From contig NZ_CP041335.1 of NCBI RefSeq assembly GCF_008033135.1, positions 62,001 through 126,000 on the forward strand: 64,000 bases of DNA. Direction: 5' to 3'. The stretch comes from Chitinolyticbacter meiyuanensis. GTDB taxonomy: Bacteria; Pseudomonadota; Gammaproteobacteria; Burkholderiales; Chitinibacteraceae. Shown piece by piece: positions 7,122 through 17,159 of the stretch (position 1 is the stretch's first letter; every line of letters starts with the position of its first letter). Made by a program: the position numbers and the translations under genes. Below the pieces are notes generated by a model. That model was not told where the DNA came from, did not search any database, and saw only the letters and a list, made by a program, of their open reading frames with translations.

Positions 7122-9146
7122 ATGGAAACCAGAAACGTACGCAATATCGGCATCATCGCCCACGTCGACGCGGGCAAGACCACCACCAGCGAGCGCATCC
7201 TCTATTACACCGGCGAGAACCACCGGCTGGGCGAGGTGCACGATGGCGCCGCCACCATGGACTACGACCCGCAAGAGCAGGCGCGCGGCATCACCATCAA
7301 CAGTGCGGCCACCACGGTGTTCTGGCAGGGCACGCAGATCAACCTGATCGACACCCCCGGGCACATCGATTTCAACATCGAGGTGAACCGCTCGCTGCGC
7401 GTGCTCGACGGCGCCATCGTGCTGTTCGACGGTGTGGCCGGCGTGGAGCCGCAGACAGAGACCAACTGGCGGCTGGCGGACAAGTACCGCGTGCCGCGGC
7501 TGGCCTTCATCAACAAGCTCGATCGCACCGGCGCGGATTTCCTGCGCGTGGTCGGCATGATCGAAGCGCGCCTCGGCGTGGCCGCTGCGGTGCTGCAGCT
7601 GCCGATCGGCACGGAAGGCGATTTCAGCGGCGTGATCGATCTTGTCGGCATGACCGCGCTGACCTGGCCGACTGGCCATGATGCCGCGCCGTACACCCGT
7701 GGCGAGATCCCGCCCGCGCTGCGTGCCGAGGCCGAGCGCCACCGTGGCCGCCTGCTCGACACCGTGGTGGACCAGGACGACGCGCTGCTCGCTGCCTATC
7801 TCGATGGCCAGCCGCTGGACGAGGCTGCGCTGCACGCGGCGATCCGCCGGGGCACGCTGGCCGGTGCCTTCGTGCCGGTGCTCGCCGGCTCCGCCTTCAA
7901 GAACAAGGGGGTGGAACCGCTGCTCGATGCGGCCGTGGCCTACCTGCCGGCGCCGGGCGACATCGCTGCGACCGGTGAGCACGACGTGGCATTCGATCCG
8001 GGCGGCCCGCTGGCGGCGCTCGCCTTCAAGGTGGTGCAGGACGACCACGGCGCACTCACCTTCGTGCGGTTGTATCGCGGCCGGCTGGCGGTGGGCGACA
8101 GCGTGCTCAACACCACCAGCGGCAAGCGCGAACGCATTGCGCGGCTGTACGAAATGCACGCCGACCGCAAGCGCGAGAAGACACGCGCCGAGGCCGGCGA
8201 CATCGTTGCGCTGGTCGGGCTGAAGAGCACGGTGACCGGAGATACCCTGGCCGATGCGGCGCATCCGGTGGTGCTGGAGCGGATCGATGCGCCGGAGCCG
8301 GTGATCGACATCGCGATCGAGCCGCGCACCCAGGCAGACCAGCAACAGCTGTCACGTGGGCTGCAGGCACTGCTGCAGGAGGACCCGAGCCTGCGGCTGC
8401 GGCAGGATGCCGAAGCCGGCCAGACCATCCTGTCCGGCATGGGCGAGCTGCAGCTGGAAGTGACACTGGAAAAGCTGCGCACGCGCTTCAAGGTCGCAGT
8501 CAGCACCGGGCAGCCGCAGGTGGCGTATCGCGAGACCATCGCCCACGCGGCGACGGTGGCGCACGTGCACAAGAAGCAAAGCGGCGGCCCTGGCCAGTTC
8601 GCGGCGCTGACCTTGCAGGTGGAACCGCTGGCGCGTGGCGAAGGGCTGCAGTTCGATGACCGCATCAGCGGCGGTGCCATCCCGCGCGAGTTCATTCCGG
8701 CAGTGGCAGCCGGTGTGATGCGCGCGGCAAAATCCGGCGTGCTGGCCGGTCACCCGGTGGTCGACCTCAAGGTGACGCTGCTCGACGGCGGCTACCATGA
8801 GCGCGATTCGTCGCAACAGGCGTTCGAACTCGCCGCCGGCCAGGCGCTGCGGCTGGCATTGCAACAGGCGGGGCCGGTACTACTGGAACCGGTAATGGCA
8901 GTGGAAGTGGTCACGCCGCAGGATCACATCGGTGATGTGATCGGTGACCTCAACCGCCGCCGCGGGCTGGTGCGCCAGCAATCGGCGCGCGGCAATGCCG
9001 CGGTGATCGAGGCCCATGTGCCGCTGGCGCAGATGTTCGGCTACATCGGCAACCTGCGCGCCTTGAGCAGCGGTCGCGCCAGCTTCACCATGCAGTTCGA
9101 CCATTACGCGCCGACGCAGCGGCAGGCCGAACCCATCATTCGCTGA
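7122..9146 (+). CDS. Elongation factor G paralogue (FusA-like translational GTPase)
   Basis: The protein has 674 residues. ATG 7122 (METRNVRNIGIIAHVDAG) is supported by AGGA upstream and by the family start. All GTPase motifs are visible: G1 AHVDAGKT at 13-20, switch I RGITI, G3 DTPGH at 77-81, and G4 NKLD at 131-134. Domains II-V follow, including the domain IV/V stretch ending in a typical LRALSSGRASFTMQFDHY. It is slightly shorter than the main EF-G (about 700 residues) and stands alone, not in an rpsL-rpsG-fusA-tuf operon, so it is probably a second EF-G (EF-G2-like). A role in translocation or ribosome recycling is inferred. A strong terminator follows. Confidence 0.9.
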   Translation: METRNVRNIGIIAHVDAGKTTTSERILYYTGENHRLGEVHDGAATMDYDPQEQARGITINSAATTVFWQGTQINLIDTPGHIDFNIEVNRSLRVLDGAIVLFDGVAGVEPQTETNWRLADKYRVPRLAFINKLDRTGADFLRVVGMIEARLGVAAAVLQLPIGTEGDFSGVIDLVGMTALTWPTGHDAAPYTRGEIPPALRAEAERHRGRLLDTVVDQDDALLAAYLDGQPLDEAALHAAIRRGTLAGAFVPVLAGSAFKNKGVEPLLDAAVAYLPAPGDIAATGEHDVAFDPGGPLAALAFKVVQDDHGALTFVRLYRGRLAVGDSVLNTTSGKRERIARLYEMHADRKREKTRAEAGDIVALVGLKSTVTGDTLADAAHPVVLERIDAPEPVIDIAIEPRTQADQQQLSRGLQALLQEDPSLRLRQDAEAGQTILSGMGELQLEVTLEKLRTRFKVAVSTGQPQVAYRETIAHAATVAHVHKKQSGGPGQFAALTLQVEPLARGEGLQFDDRISGGAIPREFIPAVAAGVMRAAKSGVLAGHPVVDLKVTLLDGGYHERDSSQQAFELAAGQALRLALQQAGPVLLEPVMAVEVVTPQDHIGDVIGDLNRRRGLVRQQSARGNAAVIEAHVPLAQMFGYIGNLRALSSGRASFTMQFDHYAPTQRQAEPIIR

Positions 9147-9155
9147 CCCTGCGAG

Positions 9156-9181
9156 GCGGGCACCACGGTGCCCGCTTTTTT
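9156..9181 (+). terminator. Rho-independent terminator after the EF-G paralogue
   Basis: A perfect 8-bp hairpin, GCGGGCAC-CACG-GTGCCCGC, is followed by six T residues. The T-run overlaps the stop codon of the convergent cysteine-rich gene. Confidence 0.9.
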
Positions 9182-9510
9182 CAGCCCGCCATTGCCCGGC
9201 AGATCTCGGCACACTGCCGGCACGCGATGGCACAGGCTTGGCAATGCTCGGCATCGTGCCGCGCGCATTCGGCCGCGCAGGCTTCGCACAGTTGGGCACA
9301 GATCGCACACAGTGCCGGCGCAAAGGCGCTGCCACGTGCCATCAGCGCCGCCGACAGCGCACACAGGTCGGCGCAATCGCGATCAAGCTTGATGCAGGCC
9401 GCCATCTCGGTTGCATGCCCCTCGCTGAGGCACGATGCGGCGCAATGCTCGCAGGCGACGAAGCAGGTCTGGCAAGCGGCGATGCAGTCGGTGAAATCAG
9501 TCTGTTGCAT
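9181..9510 (-). CDS. Four-helix-bundle copper-binding protein (Csp/DUF326-like)
   Basis: The protein has 109 residues, 19 of them cysteines, spaced as repeated CxxC and CxxxC pairs through the whole chain (for example CIAACQTCFVACEHCAASC). This is the pattern of cytosolic copper storage proteins (Csp3-type), in which cysteines line the core of a four-helix bundle and bind many Cu(I) ions. There is no signal peptide. AGGAG precedes ATG 9510 at good spacing. It is monocistronic and convergent with the EF-G paralogue. Copper storage or buffering is inferred from the family. Confidence 0.85.
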   Translation of the reverse strand: MQQTDFTDCIAACQTCFVACEHCAASCLSEGHATEMAACIKLDRDCADLCALSAALMARGSAFAPALCAICAQLCEACAAECARHDAEHCQACAIACRQCAEICRAMAG

Positions 9511-9897
9511 GAATGTCTCCTGGCGGTGCGATCAAAACCGACAGGGCAAATTTCATGCCGCGGGTGATGAACTTACAGTCACGCCCAGCCAAAAACTTTC
9601 ATCGCACCGCGTGAAATGAAATGAAACCACTTTCACTCACAGCCGGTGACAAAGCCAGCAGCGACCAATGTGGATGAATCGGGGCATTGATCCGCATACG
9701 GCATTTTCATTGATGCATAGTCATGCACGGCGCGCTGGTGCAATCTTACGAACAGGCTTTACTTTCACAATCACTTCAATACCACTTTGCGATACCCGCC
9801 ATCAGGAACAGACGGCAATTTCAGCATCCGCTGATACGATCCGTCCCACTTCAGCCCAGCTGGCTGAAGCACAACAATCGCTTCGGGGAGTCGAGAA
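9511..9897. promoter_or_regulatory. Divergent intergenic region with overlapping inverted repeats
   Basis: This gene-free 387-bp region between the copper-protein gene and the metallopeptidase has lower GC than its flanks. GTGAAA (9611-9616) and TTTCAC (9631-9636) form a spaced inverted repeat. A second one, TTTCA-10-TGAAA (9595-9615), overlaps it. The motif TGAAA recurs several times nearby. No promoter could be assigned confidently. Confidence 0.4.
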
Positions 9898-12654
9898 ATG
9901 CGCGGGATGGGTTGGATATTGCTGTTATTGCTGGGGCTGCTGACCGCCTGCGGCGGCGGCGGTGGAAACGACAGCGGCAGCACGCCGGGCGGCGGCAATG
10001 GCCCGACGCCGCTGCCCACGCAACCACCGGCCGTGGTCAGTGCCATCGAAGCCGCGCTCGCCAGCGGCGATCCGGCCGCCCTGACCGATGCGCAACCCAT
10101 CATCGTCCAGGCCTTCAGCCATGCGCGCACGCTGTCGCAACAGCAGGCTGCCCGCATCAACGCGCTGTACGCCGGCGTGAGCAGCGAATACCTGCCGGGC
10201 AGCAACAGCCAGTTCATCCTGCCCGGCAACCCGGAGCGTGCCCAGCCGCTGGTTGTCGGCGATGGCGGGCAACGGCTGGCCGCATTCAGCACGGCGCAGC
10301 ACGGCCGCAGCGCCGGCTACGGCGTGAACGTGCTTGAGCAGTTCCGCGGCAGCACCAACCTGAATCACGCACCGGCGTTTCGCCGGCTACTGGCCTGGCT
10401 CGTGGGCGACAGCGCCGACAGCGCCCTCCCCGCATCACTCGCCGTGAGCATCACCGGCCTATCGGCCGGCAACACCATTGCCGGCCTGACCAAGGCCGGC
10501 GTCACCGTCAGCGATGCGGCGTGCGACGCGCTGGCCGACAGCACCTGCGCGGCGCGTGTGGCACTGGTGATCGTCGGCGGCGGCGTGGCAGCGGATGCCA
10601 CGCTGACAGCACGTACCCGCGCACTGCTGCAATCGGGCAAGCCGGTGCTGTACCTGCACAGCAATGGCTGGGGCGACAGCACCGCCGGCCGCCAGATGCT
10701 GACCGCGATGGAGCTGGAACTGGGCGGCTACGGTGGCAACTACTGGGCCGACGACAAGGTCGCCGCCGGGCGCAGCAGCAGCGCCAACGCCACGGCAGCA
10801 GCGCAGTTCGGCGCCATCCTGCCGCTGCTGGAGCGGCTGGCCAGCAACGCCTTGCGTATCGACTACGACTGGAGCCGTTGCGGCGATACCGGCTGCGGCG
10901 ACGCCCCCGGCTTCAACGCCGAGGTGCTCACGCCGGCCGACGAGATTCGTGGCCAGCTCAATGCCTACAGCAGCGCCGGCCGCAACCTGTTCGCCACGCC
11001 CGATACCACGCTGCTGCGGCTGCTCGCGCTGTGGGCCGATACCGTGCGCAAAGAGATCCGCTACCCGCTCGACAAGGCCGCCAAACCGGCTGATTTCCAG
11101 CGCGCGGTGATCGCCGATGCCTGGGTCAGCTATGTGCGTAGCGCCGGTGGCCGCCAGACCGATCTGGGCTCCTACCTCGGCAGCGGCGCGGCCAGCCTGC
11201 CCGTGTCGACCAGCGATGAGACGGTGGACGTCACCCTCGCCAGCGAGAGCGGCTTTACCGCCATCGGCCGCTTCGCCATGCCGGGGCAGCCGCTGCAGGT
11301 GACGCTACTCAACCCCGGCAACGCCAGCTTGGCGCTGCGCATCAACACCCAGCGCAGCGGCTCCACCAAGTGGGGAAGCGCCAGCGATTACACCCGGCCA
11401 CGCTATCTGGCGAGCCCCGCCATCAGCCTGGCCAAGGATGCGCTGGTGCCGGTGGTCACCCCCTACGGCGGGCTGCTCCAGTTGCAATACAGCGGCGCCA
11501 CACCGGGTCAGGTGGTGAAGCTGCGGCTGCGCGGCACTGCTCGCCAGCCCTTCCTCGACCTGACCGCCAATGGCGATCGCGCCGCCTTCGTCGCCGCGCT
11601 GGCCAATACACCGTTCGAATGGGCCGAGATCAAGCTCGCCGGCCTCGAAGCGCACGCCCGGGTGAACATGCTGCGCGACGTGATCAATGGCGCCAGCTAC
11701 CAGGGCAATGTGAACCAGTATCTCGATGAGATGGTGAACCTGTTCTTCGAGAGCGACTACGACCTCGCCGGCTTCGCCCGCAGCGGCCGCGTGCTGCCCG
11801 CCTCGGTGCAGTCGTTCTGCAGCACGCGCGGTTGGAACTGCACCGATGCCACGCTGCACCGCGGGCCCAGCACCCAGCATGTGAACGTCGATGTATACGC
11901 GCAGTGCGGTGCCGGCTGCTCCGGCAACCCGTACGACCAGACCTGGGGCCTCTCCCCGCGCGGCTGGGGCGAGAGCCATGAGCTCGGCCACAACCTGCAG
12001 CGCGGTGAGCTCAACGTGTATGGCGGGCGCAGCGGCGAGGTATCGAACAACCTGTTCCCGCTACACAAGAAATGGCGGATGTTCCGCGAACTGGGCGTGA
12101 ACGAGGACAGCACGCGCGTGCGCTATCGCAATGCCTTCGATCTGCTGGTTGCCGCCAAGGCAAGCAGCACGCCGATCGATGCCGCCTACCAGGCACTGTG
12201 GGCCGACGATGGCTACGCGGTGCAGAACGGCGAGCGCATGGCGTTTTACGTGCAGTGGGTGCACTACTGGCACGAACGCACCGGCAGCATCACCCAGGCC
12301 TGGGACATCGTCACCCTGCTCTACCTGCATGCGCGCCAGCTCGCGGCCGGTGCTGCAACAGGCACGGAGTGGGATGGCAAGAAGACGGCGCTCGGCTACG
12401 GCCAATACGCCAGCCGGCCCGCCACCGACGGCAACGACAACCTGCTGCTGGCACTGTCCACCATCACGCAGCGCGACCAGCGCCCAACCTTCGATCTGTG
12501 GGGCGTGAAGTACTCGGCCACCGCTGCCAGCCAGGTGGCCGCCTATGGCTACGCGGCCGAGCCAGCGTTCTTCTATGCCAACACCAGCAGCAACGACTAC
12601 AGCACGGTGCGCAAGGTGGACATGGCGGTGGCGAGCCCGGCCTGGCCGTTCTGA
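9898..12654 (+). CDS. Large lipoprotein metallopeptidase, ImpA / M60-like (enhancin-type gluzincin)
   Basis: The protein has 918 residues. A lipoprotein signal ends in LLTAC, so the mature N-terminal Cys19 should be lipidated. It is followed by a Gly/Ser/Pro-rich linker. The zinc motif HELGH lies at 694-698 in the context GWGESHELGHNLQ, as in M60-like enhancin/IMPa proteases that cut mucins and other O-glycoproteins. A Rossmann-like upstream domain (about 150-350) and a beta-rich middle domain (about 430-560) precede the catalytic part. Family members act at the cell surface. The gene stands alone and ends at a strong terminator. The substrate is unknown. Confidence 0.85.
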   Translation: MRGMGWILLLLLGLLTACGGGGGNDSGSTPGGGNGPTPLPTQPPAVVSAIEAALASGDPAALTDAQPIIVQAFSHARTLSQQQAARINALYAGVSSEYLPGSNSQFILPGNPERAQPLVVGDGGQRLAAFSTAQHGRSAGYGVNVLEQFRGSTNLNHAPAFRRLLAWLVGDSADSALPASLAVSITGLSAGNTIAGLTKAGVTVSDAACDALADSTCAARVALVIVGGGVAADATLTARTRALLQSGKPVLYLHSNGWGDSTAGRQMLTAMELELGGYGGNYWADDKVAAGRSSSANATAAAQFGAILPLLERLASNALRIDYDWSRCGDTGCGDAPGFNAEVLTPADEIRGQLNAYSSAGRNLFATPDTTLLRLLALWADTVRKEIRYPLDKAAKPADFQRAVIADAWVSYVRSAGGRQTDLGSYLGSGAASLPVSTSDETVDVTLASESGFTAIGRFAMPGQPLQVTLLNPGNASLALRINTQRSGSTKWGSASDYTRPRYLASPAISLAKDALVPVVTPYGGLLQLQYSGATPGQVVKLRLRGTARQPFLDLTANGDRAAFVAALANTPFEWAEIKLAGLEAHARVNMLRDVINGASYQGNVNQYLDEMVNLFFESDYDLAGFARSGRVLPASVQSFCSTRGWNCTDATLHRGPSTQHVNVDVYAQCGAGCSGNPYDQTWGLSPRGWGESHELGHNLQRGELNVYGGRSGEVSNNLFPLHKKWRMFRELGVNEDSTRVRYRNAFDLLVAAKASSTPIDAAYQALWADDGYAVQNGERMAFYVQWVHYWHERTGSITQAWDIVTLLYLHARQLAAGAATGTEWDGKKTALGYGQYASRPATDGNDNLLLALSTITQRDQRPTFDLWGVKYSATAASQVAAYGYAAEPAFFYANTSSNDYSTVRKVDMAVASPAWPF

Positions 12655-12682
12655 GCACCTGCGGAACAACCACCTTCACACG

Positions 12683-12712
12683 AAAACGGCGACCCGAAGG
12701 TCGCCGTTTTTT
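12683..12712. terminator. Bidirectional terminator between metallopeptidase and rtcA
   Basis: A perfect 10-bp hairpin (AACGGCGACC-CGAA-GGTCGCCGTT) is flanked by A's on the left and six T's on the right. It can stop both convergent transcripts. Confidence 0.9.
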
Positions 12713-12719
12713 CTGGTAC

Positions 12720-13757
12720 TCAGCGCGTATGCAGCGTCACCCTGGCACCCCGCGCCAGCGGCACGATATCGATGTCCACCGGCAGGAAGCGCTGGATCAC
12801 CGCGATCTGCGTGGTCAGGTGCGAGGAAACGACGGACGTGGTGAAACTACCACCGCCAGCCAGCGCCATAGGCAACAGCAACTGGTCGGCCAGGTGCTCG
12901 CCAACGGCCGCGCCGCTGTCGAGGTGGCGCCGCAGTTCCGCCACCGTGTTGCCGGCAACGCGCTCGGCCGAGACGCCGCGCTCGCCAAAGCCGGTACAGA
13001 GCTCCGTCAGTTGCTCGAACTCGGCGCGCAGCAGCAGCACATTGCCAGGCCCCTCATCGGCCGGCAGCTCGCTCACCGCCTGCGCGGCCTCGGGAAAGGC
13101 CGCCACCACCGTATCGAGCTCGCGCCGCGCCACGTTGTAGCTGACGCCAGCGACCACCGCCTCGGCATGCACGCCACGCAGCGCACCGCGCTCCACCAGT
13201 TGCAGCGGCAGCAGGGCCGAACAGGGTTCGATGCGGGCGACGATCTCGCCGCCACCAGCCGGGTAGAAGCCGTGGCGATTCAGCGCCAACGTCTGCCGCA
13301 CGCCCATCCTCGCCATCAGCGGCGCCCACGTCTGGATCAGGAAATCAGCCGGCGGCGCCGCCTTGTTATGGGTGCCGCCGCTGACCGTCACCGTGCTCGG
13401 GCCATCGGCCAGCCACAGCGCCGGCAATACCGTCTGCAGCACCAGCGTGCAGCTACCCGCCGTGCCAATGGCGAAGCGGTAGTCGCCAGCCCGCAACCGG
13501 CGCGGCGCGAAGCGCAGCGATTGCGAACCGGGCTCGGCGCCGGCGACCTGCGCATCGGCAATGGTCGCTGCCGCCTCCACCGCGGTGAGGTGCTGGCGCA
13601 GCAGTCCCGGCTTGGCCCGCCCGGCACGGATGCGCTCGATCTGGAACGGCTTGCCGGTGATCATGGATAGCGTGAGCGCGCTACGCAGCACCTGCCCACC
13701 GCCTTCGCCCTGGGCGCCATCGAGCTGCACCCAGTCGGATTGGATCGTGTTTTTCAT
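12720..13757 (-). CDS. rtcA: RNA 3'-terminal phosphate cyclase RtcA
   Basis: The protein has 345 residues and converts an RNA 3'-phosphate to a 2',3'-cyclic phosphate through enzyme-AMP and RNA-AMP intermediates. Family marks are the N-terminal DGAQGEGGGQVLR, the middle VSGGTHNKAAPPADF, and the C-terminal GEHLADQLLLPMAL. The nucleotidylated histidine is probably His313 in SSHLTTQ, matching E. coli His309. It is the last gene of a minus-strand operon beginning with the slipin at 18296, 42 bp after rlaP. A bidirectional terminator closes the operon. Confidence 0.95.
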   Translation of the reverse strand: MKNTIQSDWVQLDGAQGEGGGQVLRSALTLSMITGKPFQIERIRAGRAKPGLLRQHLTAVEAAATIADAQVAGAEPGSQSLRFAPRRLRAGDYRFAIGTAGSCTLVLQTVLPALWLADGPSTVTVSGGTHNKAAPPADFLIQTWAPLMARMGVRQTLALNRHGFYPAGGGEIVARIEPCSALLPLQLVERGALRGVHAEAVVAGVSYNVARRELDTVVAAFPEAAQAVSELPADEGPGNVLLLRAEFEQLTELCTGFGERGVSAERVAGNTVAELRRHLDSGAAVGEHLADQLLLPMALAGGGSFTTSVVSSHLTTQIAVIQRFLPVDIDIVPLARGARVTLHTR

Positions 13758-13799
13758 TGTTCTGTTTTCTTAGTTCTGCGCCGGTTTGGCCGGCTGTGT

Positions 13800-14612
13800 T
13801 CAATGTTGCATCACGGTGCGCAGCAGCACGGCATCGAGCGCGGCCATGTCGCCTTGGGGCTGGCGAAAATCCGGCATCGCGCCCTCGCCAGCCAGCCGCA
13901 TGACGATCCACTCGTGGATCAGCGGAAAGCGCGGGCCATACTCGGCCTCATCTGCCGCCATCTTCAGCGCCAGCAGGTTGTTGAGCTCGTCGCGCAGTGC
14001 GGCATCCGGAATCAGCGCCTCGGCCAGTTCGGCAAAGCGCATCGGCGGCATGCCGCGCCCCTCGTCCACCCATTGCGCCGCCAGCAGCGGTCGCAATACG
14101 TACAGGTATTTCTTAAGGCGCACCGTATTGCCCTGCAGATAGCCGCGGAAGTTCTTGCGCGCCATTGCCAGGTAATGCCAGCGCGTCTTGCGCGGCGAAA
14201 AGAACGCCGGCGCCAGCGCACGCACCTGCGCCACCCAATCGGCATCGGCACGGTAAATCACCGGCGAATCCAGCCACTCGAACAGTGTGGGATTGGAGCG
14301 CGCCAGCAATTGCAACGCCTTGCGCAGCTCCCAGCCGGAGATATCGAGTTCGTGGTCGATCGGCAGCTCGATCACGTCGCGCTGCGGCGCCACCCTGAGA
14401 TACCAGTCGGGCCGGTGCACGTAGACAAAGCGCACATCGTAATCGCTGTCCGGCGAGGCAAAACCCCAGCCTCGGCTACCCGATTCACAGGCAAACAGCA
14501 CGCGCACCTCATGCCGGGCCTCGATCGCCGCGAGCTCGTCCAGCACCCGTTCGCGGACAGCGGGAGCGATGGGGTGGGCAAAGCGCACCGGATTGAATGC
14601 GTTGTTCTCCAT
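13800..14612 (-). CDS. RlaP-type predicted nucleotidyltransferase (RNA-repair associated, COG3541/YcgL-like)
   Basis: The protein has 270 residues. The N-terminal nucleotidyltransferase fold shows Gly45-Ser46 and the metal ligands Asp57 and Asp59 (GSRGWGFASPDSDYD). The conserved ELRKALQLLARSNPTLFEWL helix region follows. This matches the DNA-polymerase-beta-like RlaP family known as a companion of RtcB/RtcA in RNA-repair operons. The chemical role is not established; nucleotide addition to, or tagging of, RNA ends is the usual proposal. It lies 11 bp after the upstream gene in the same operon. Confidence 0.8.
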   Translation of the reverse strand: MENNAFNPVRFAHPIAPAVRERVLDELAAIEARHEVRVLFACESGSRGWGFASPDSDYDVRFVYVHRPDWYLRVAPQRDVIELPIDHELDISGWELRKALQLLARSNPTLFEWLDSPVIYRADADWVAQVRALAPAFFSPRKTRWHYLAMARKNFRGYLQGNTVRLKKYLYVLRPLLAAQWVDEGRGMPPMRFAELAEALIPDAALRDELNNLLALKMAADEAEYGPRFPLIHEWIVMRLAGEGAMPDFRQPQGDMAALDAVLLRTVMQH

Positions 14613-14623
14613 TTTCTATGTCC

Positions 14624-15508
14624 TTACTGCTGCCAGCTGGCGGGCCATGCCTTCGCCCATTCAGGCGGCGGCATGGTTTCCGGCTTGGCCGCGGAAAAAT
14701 CATGCAATACCTGCCAGCTGAGCTCTGCCGCATAGGGATCAGCGCATAGCTGCAGTTGCCCGTCACGCGCCATCACCAACCGTCCGCGCTGATCGAATTC
14801 GATGAAATCCGCCTCGCCGAGCTCGGCAGAATCCTCGGCACGCTGCAGCGTGTAATTCCACACCGTCCGCACGACTTGTCTCGGTACTTTCACTTCCCGC
14901 GCTGAACGCTGCAGACGCAAAGTCCCGTCTTCACTTTCCTTCACCCACGGCACCGTGGCCTCCCAGCCGTAACGCCGCGGCGGAGCTACCTCGCCCACCA
15001 GCTCCCAGCCTCGTTTCAACGTCAGCGCCTCACCGAAACAGTCCGGCTCCCATGCCATGCGCAAGGCCACACCTTCGGGCACGATGCCTTTCCGGTATCG
15101 GGCGTCATAGAGAGCGAACTGCAGGTGCAGCCCACGCGGGCCTTCGAATGCGCCACCCCCGCAATAACCACCATGTGGCCAGAGCGCAAGCGCGGTGAAG
15201 AACGGCGGCCGGCTCACTGCTGTCCAGACATCATTGCGAAGCTCGACGTAGGATCGGTAGGTGTTCTTGCGCGCCAAGTAGACGAACAACTCGCCGTCGT
15301 CCGACACATCGCAGGACGCCTCAAAGATCCGCCCGCGAAACCACTGCCCGCACTCCAGCACGTCGGTGTCGGTATGCCACTTGATCATCTGCACCCAGCC
15401 GGTAGGACCGCGCCGGAGCAGTACGGCAACCGGCGCGCTCCGAGCCAGCTGTATGGTCAGTCGGCACAGCGGCGTTGCCGTCTTGGGCGTTTTCTTCTCC
15501 ACGTCCAA
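14624..15508 (-). CDS. Unrecognised protein encoded inside the RNA-repair operon
   Basis: The protein has about 294 residues. No ATG fits. The frame opens at TTG 15508 or GTG 15502, and the GTG has AAGGA eight bases upstream, so it is the better candidate. The chain is rich in Trp, Tyr and Arg and has no signal peptide or membrane helix. Segments such as GGYCGGGAFEGPRGLHLQF and RYGWEATVPWVKE look like a compact enzyme or binding domain, but I cannot name a family. It lies 39 bp after rtcB and 11 bp before rlaP, so it should be co-induced with the ligase and cyclase. Confidence 0.7.
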   Translation of the reverse strand: MDVEKKTPKTATPLCRLTIQLARSAPVAVLLRRGPTGWVQMIKWHTDTDVLECGQWFRGRIFEASCDVSDDGELFVYLARKNTYRSYVELRNDVWTAVSRPPFFTALALWPHGGYCGGGAFEGPRGLHLQFALYDARYRKGIVPEGVALRMAWEPDCFGEALTLKRGWELVGEVAPPRRYGWEATVPWVKESEDGTLRLQRSAREVKVPRQVVRTVWNYTLQRAEDSAELGEADFIEFDQRGRLVMARDGQLQLCADPYAAELSWQVLHDFSAAKPETMPPPEWAKAWPASWQQ

Positions 15509-15547
15509 AGTCCTTGTCTGTCTCCAACTGCTGGCTCAACCAGCAGC

Positions 15548-16758
<1,211 letters not shown>

Positions 16759-16762
<4 letters not shown>

Positions 16763-17118
16763 TGCTTGTTTTCCTTGATCGTTCCCGCCAGTGCCCGGCG
16801 CCGCGCCTGGCGGCATCCGAGGCAACGGATGGCGGTTGAATACACATAGCCCTTGGCGGTTTCGTACCACCATTGCTGTTGTTCTGCAGTCCAGACCTGG
16901 CTGGCACCGCAATCGCGGCAGGTGAAGGCCAGATCGATGTAGTACCCGCGCTCGACGAATGCGGGCGCGCCGTAGCTGTTATGTGGCGCCAATAGCGCCA
17001 GGTTCGCTTGCCGGGCGCCCTTGGGCCGGACCATCACCGGGGCTCGCGTCGCCGCTTCCCGCCGAGCTTGGCGCCGCGCCATGATCGCGGCCCGTTTCTG
17101 CTTACCGCTTTGCATCAT
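16759..17118 (-). CDS. Zinc-ribbon protein (zf-trcl-like) of the RNA-repair operon
   Basis: The protein has 119 residues. A very basic N-terminal half (KQKRAAIMARRQARREAATR) suggests nucleic-acid binding. The C-terminal half holds CRDCG and CLGCR, separated by a WTAEQQQWWYETAKG segment. This is the layout of the probable zinc-ribbon family zf-trcl. AGGAGAGG precedes the two tandem ATG codons. Its stop overlaps the rtcB start (ATGA), so translation is coupled. An RNA-binding accessory to RtcB is a reasonable inference only. Confidence 0.75.
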
Positions 17119-17159
17119 GCCTCTCCTGATCGCCCGGCGGGATCACCCACCGGGCATCA

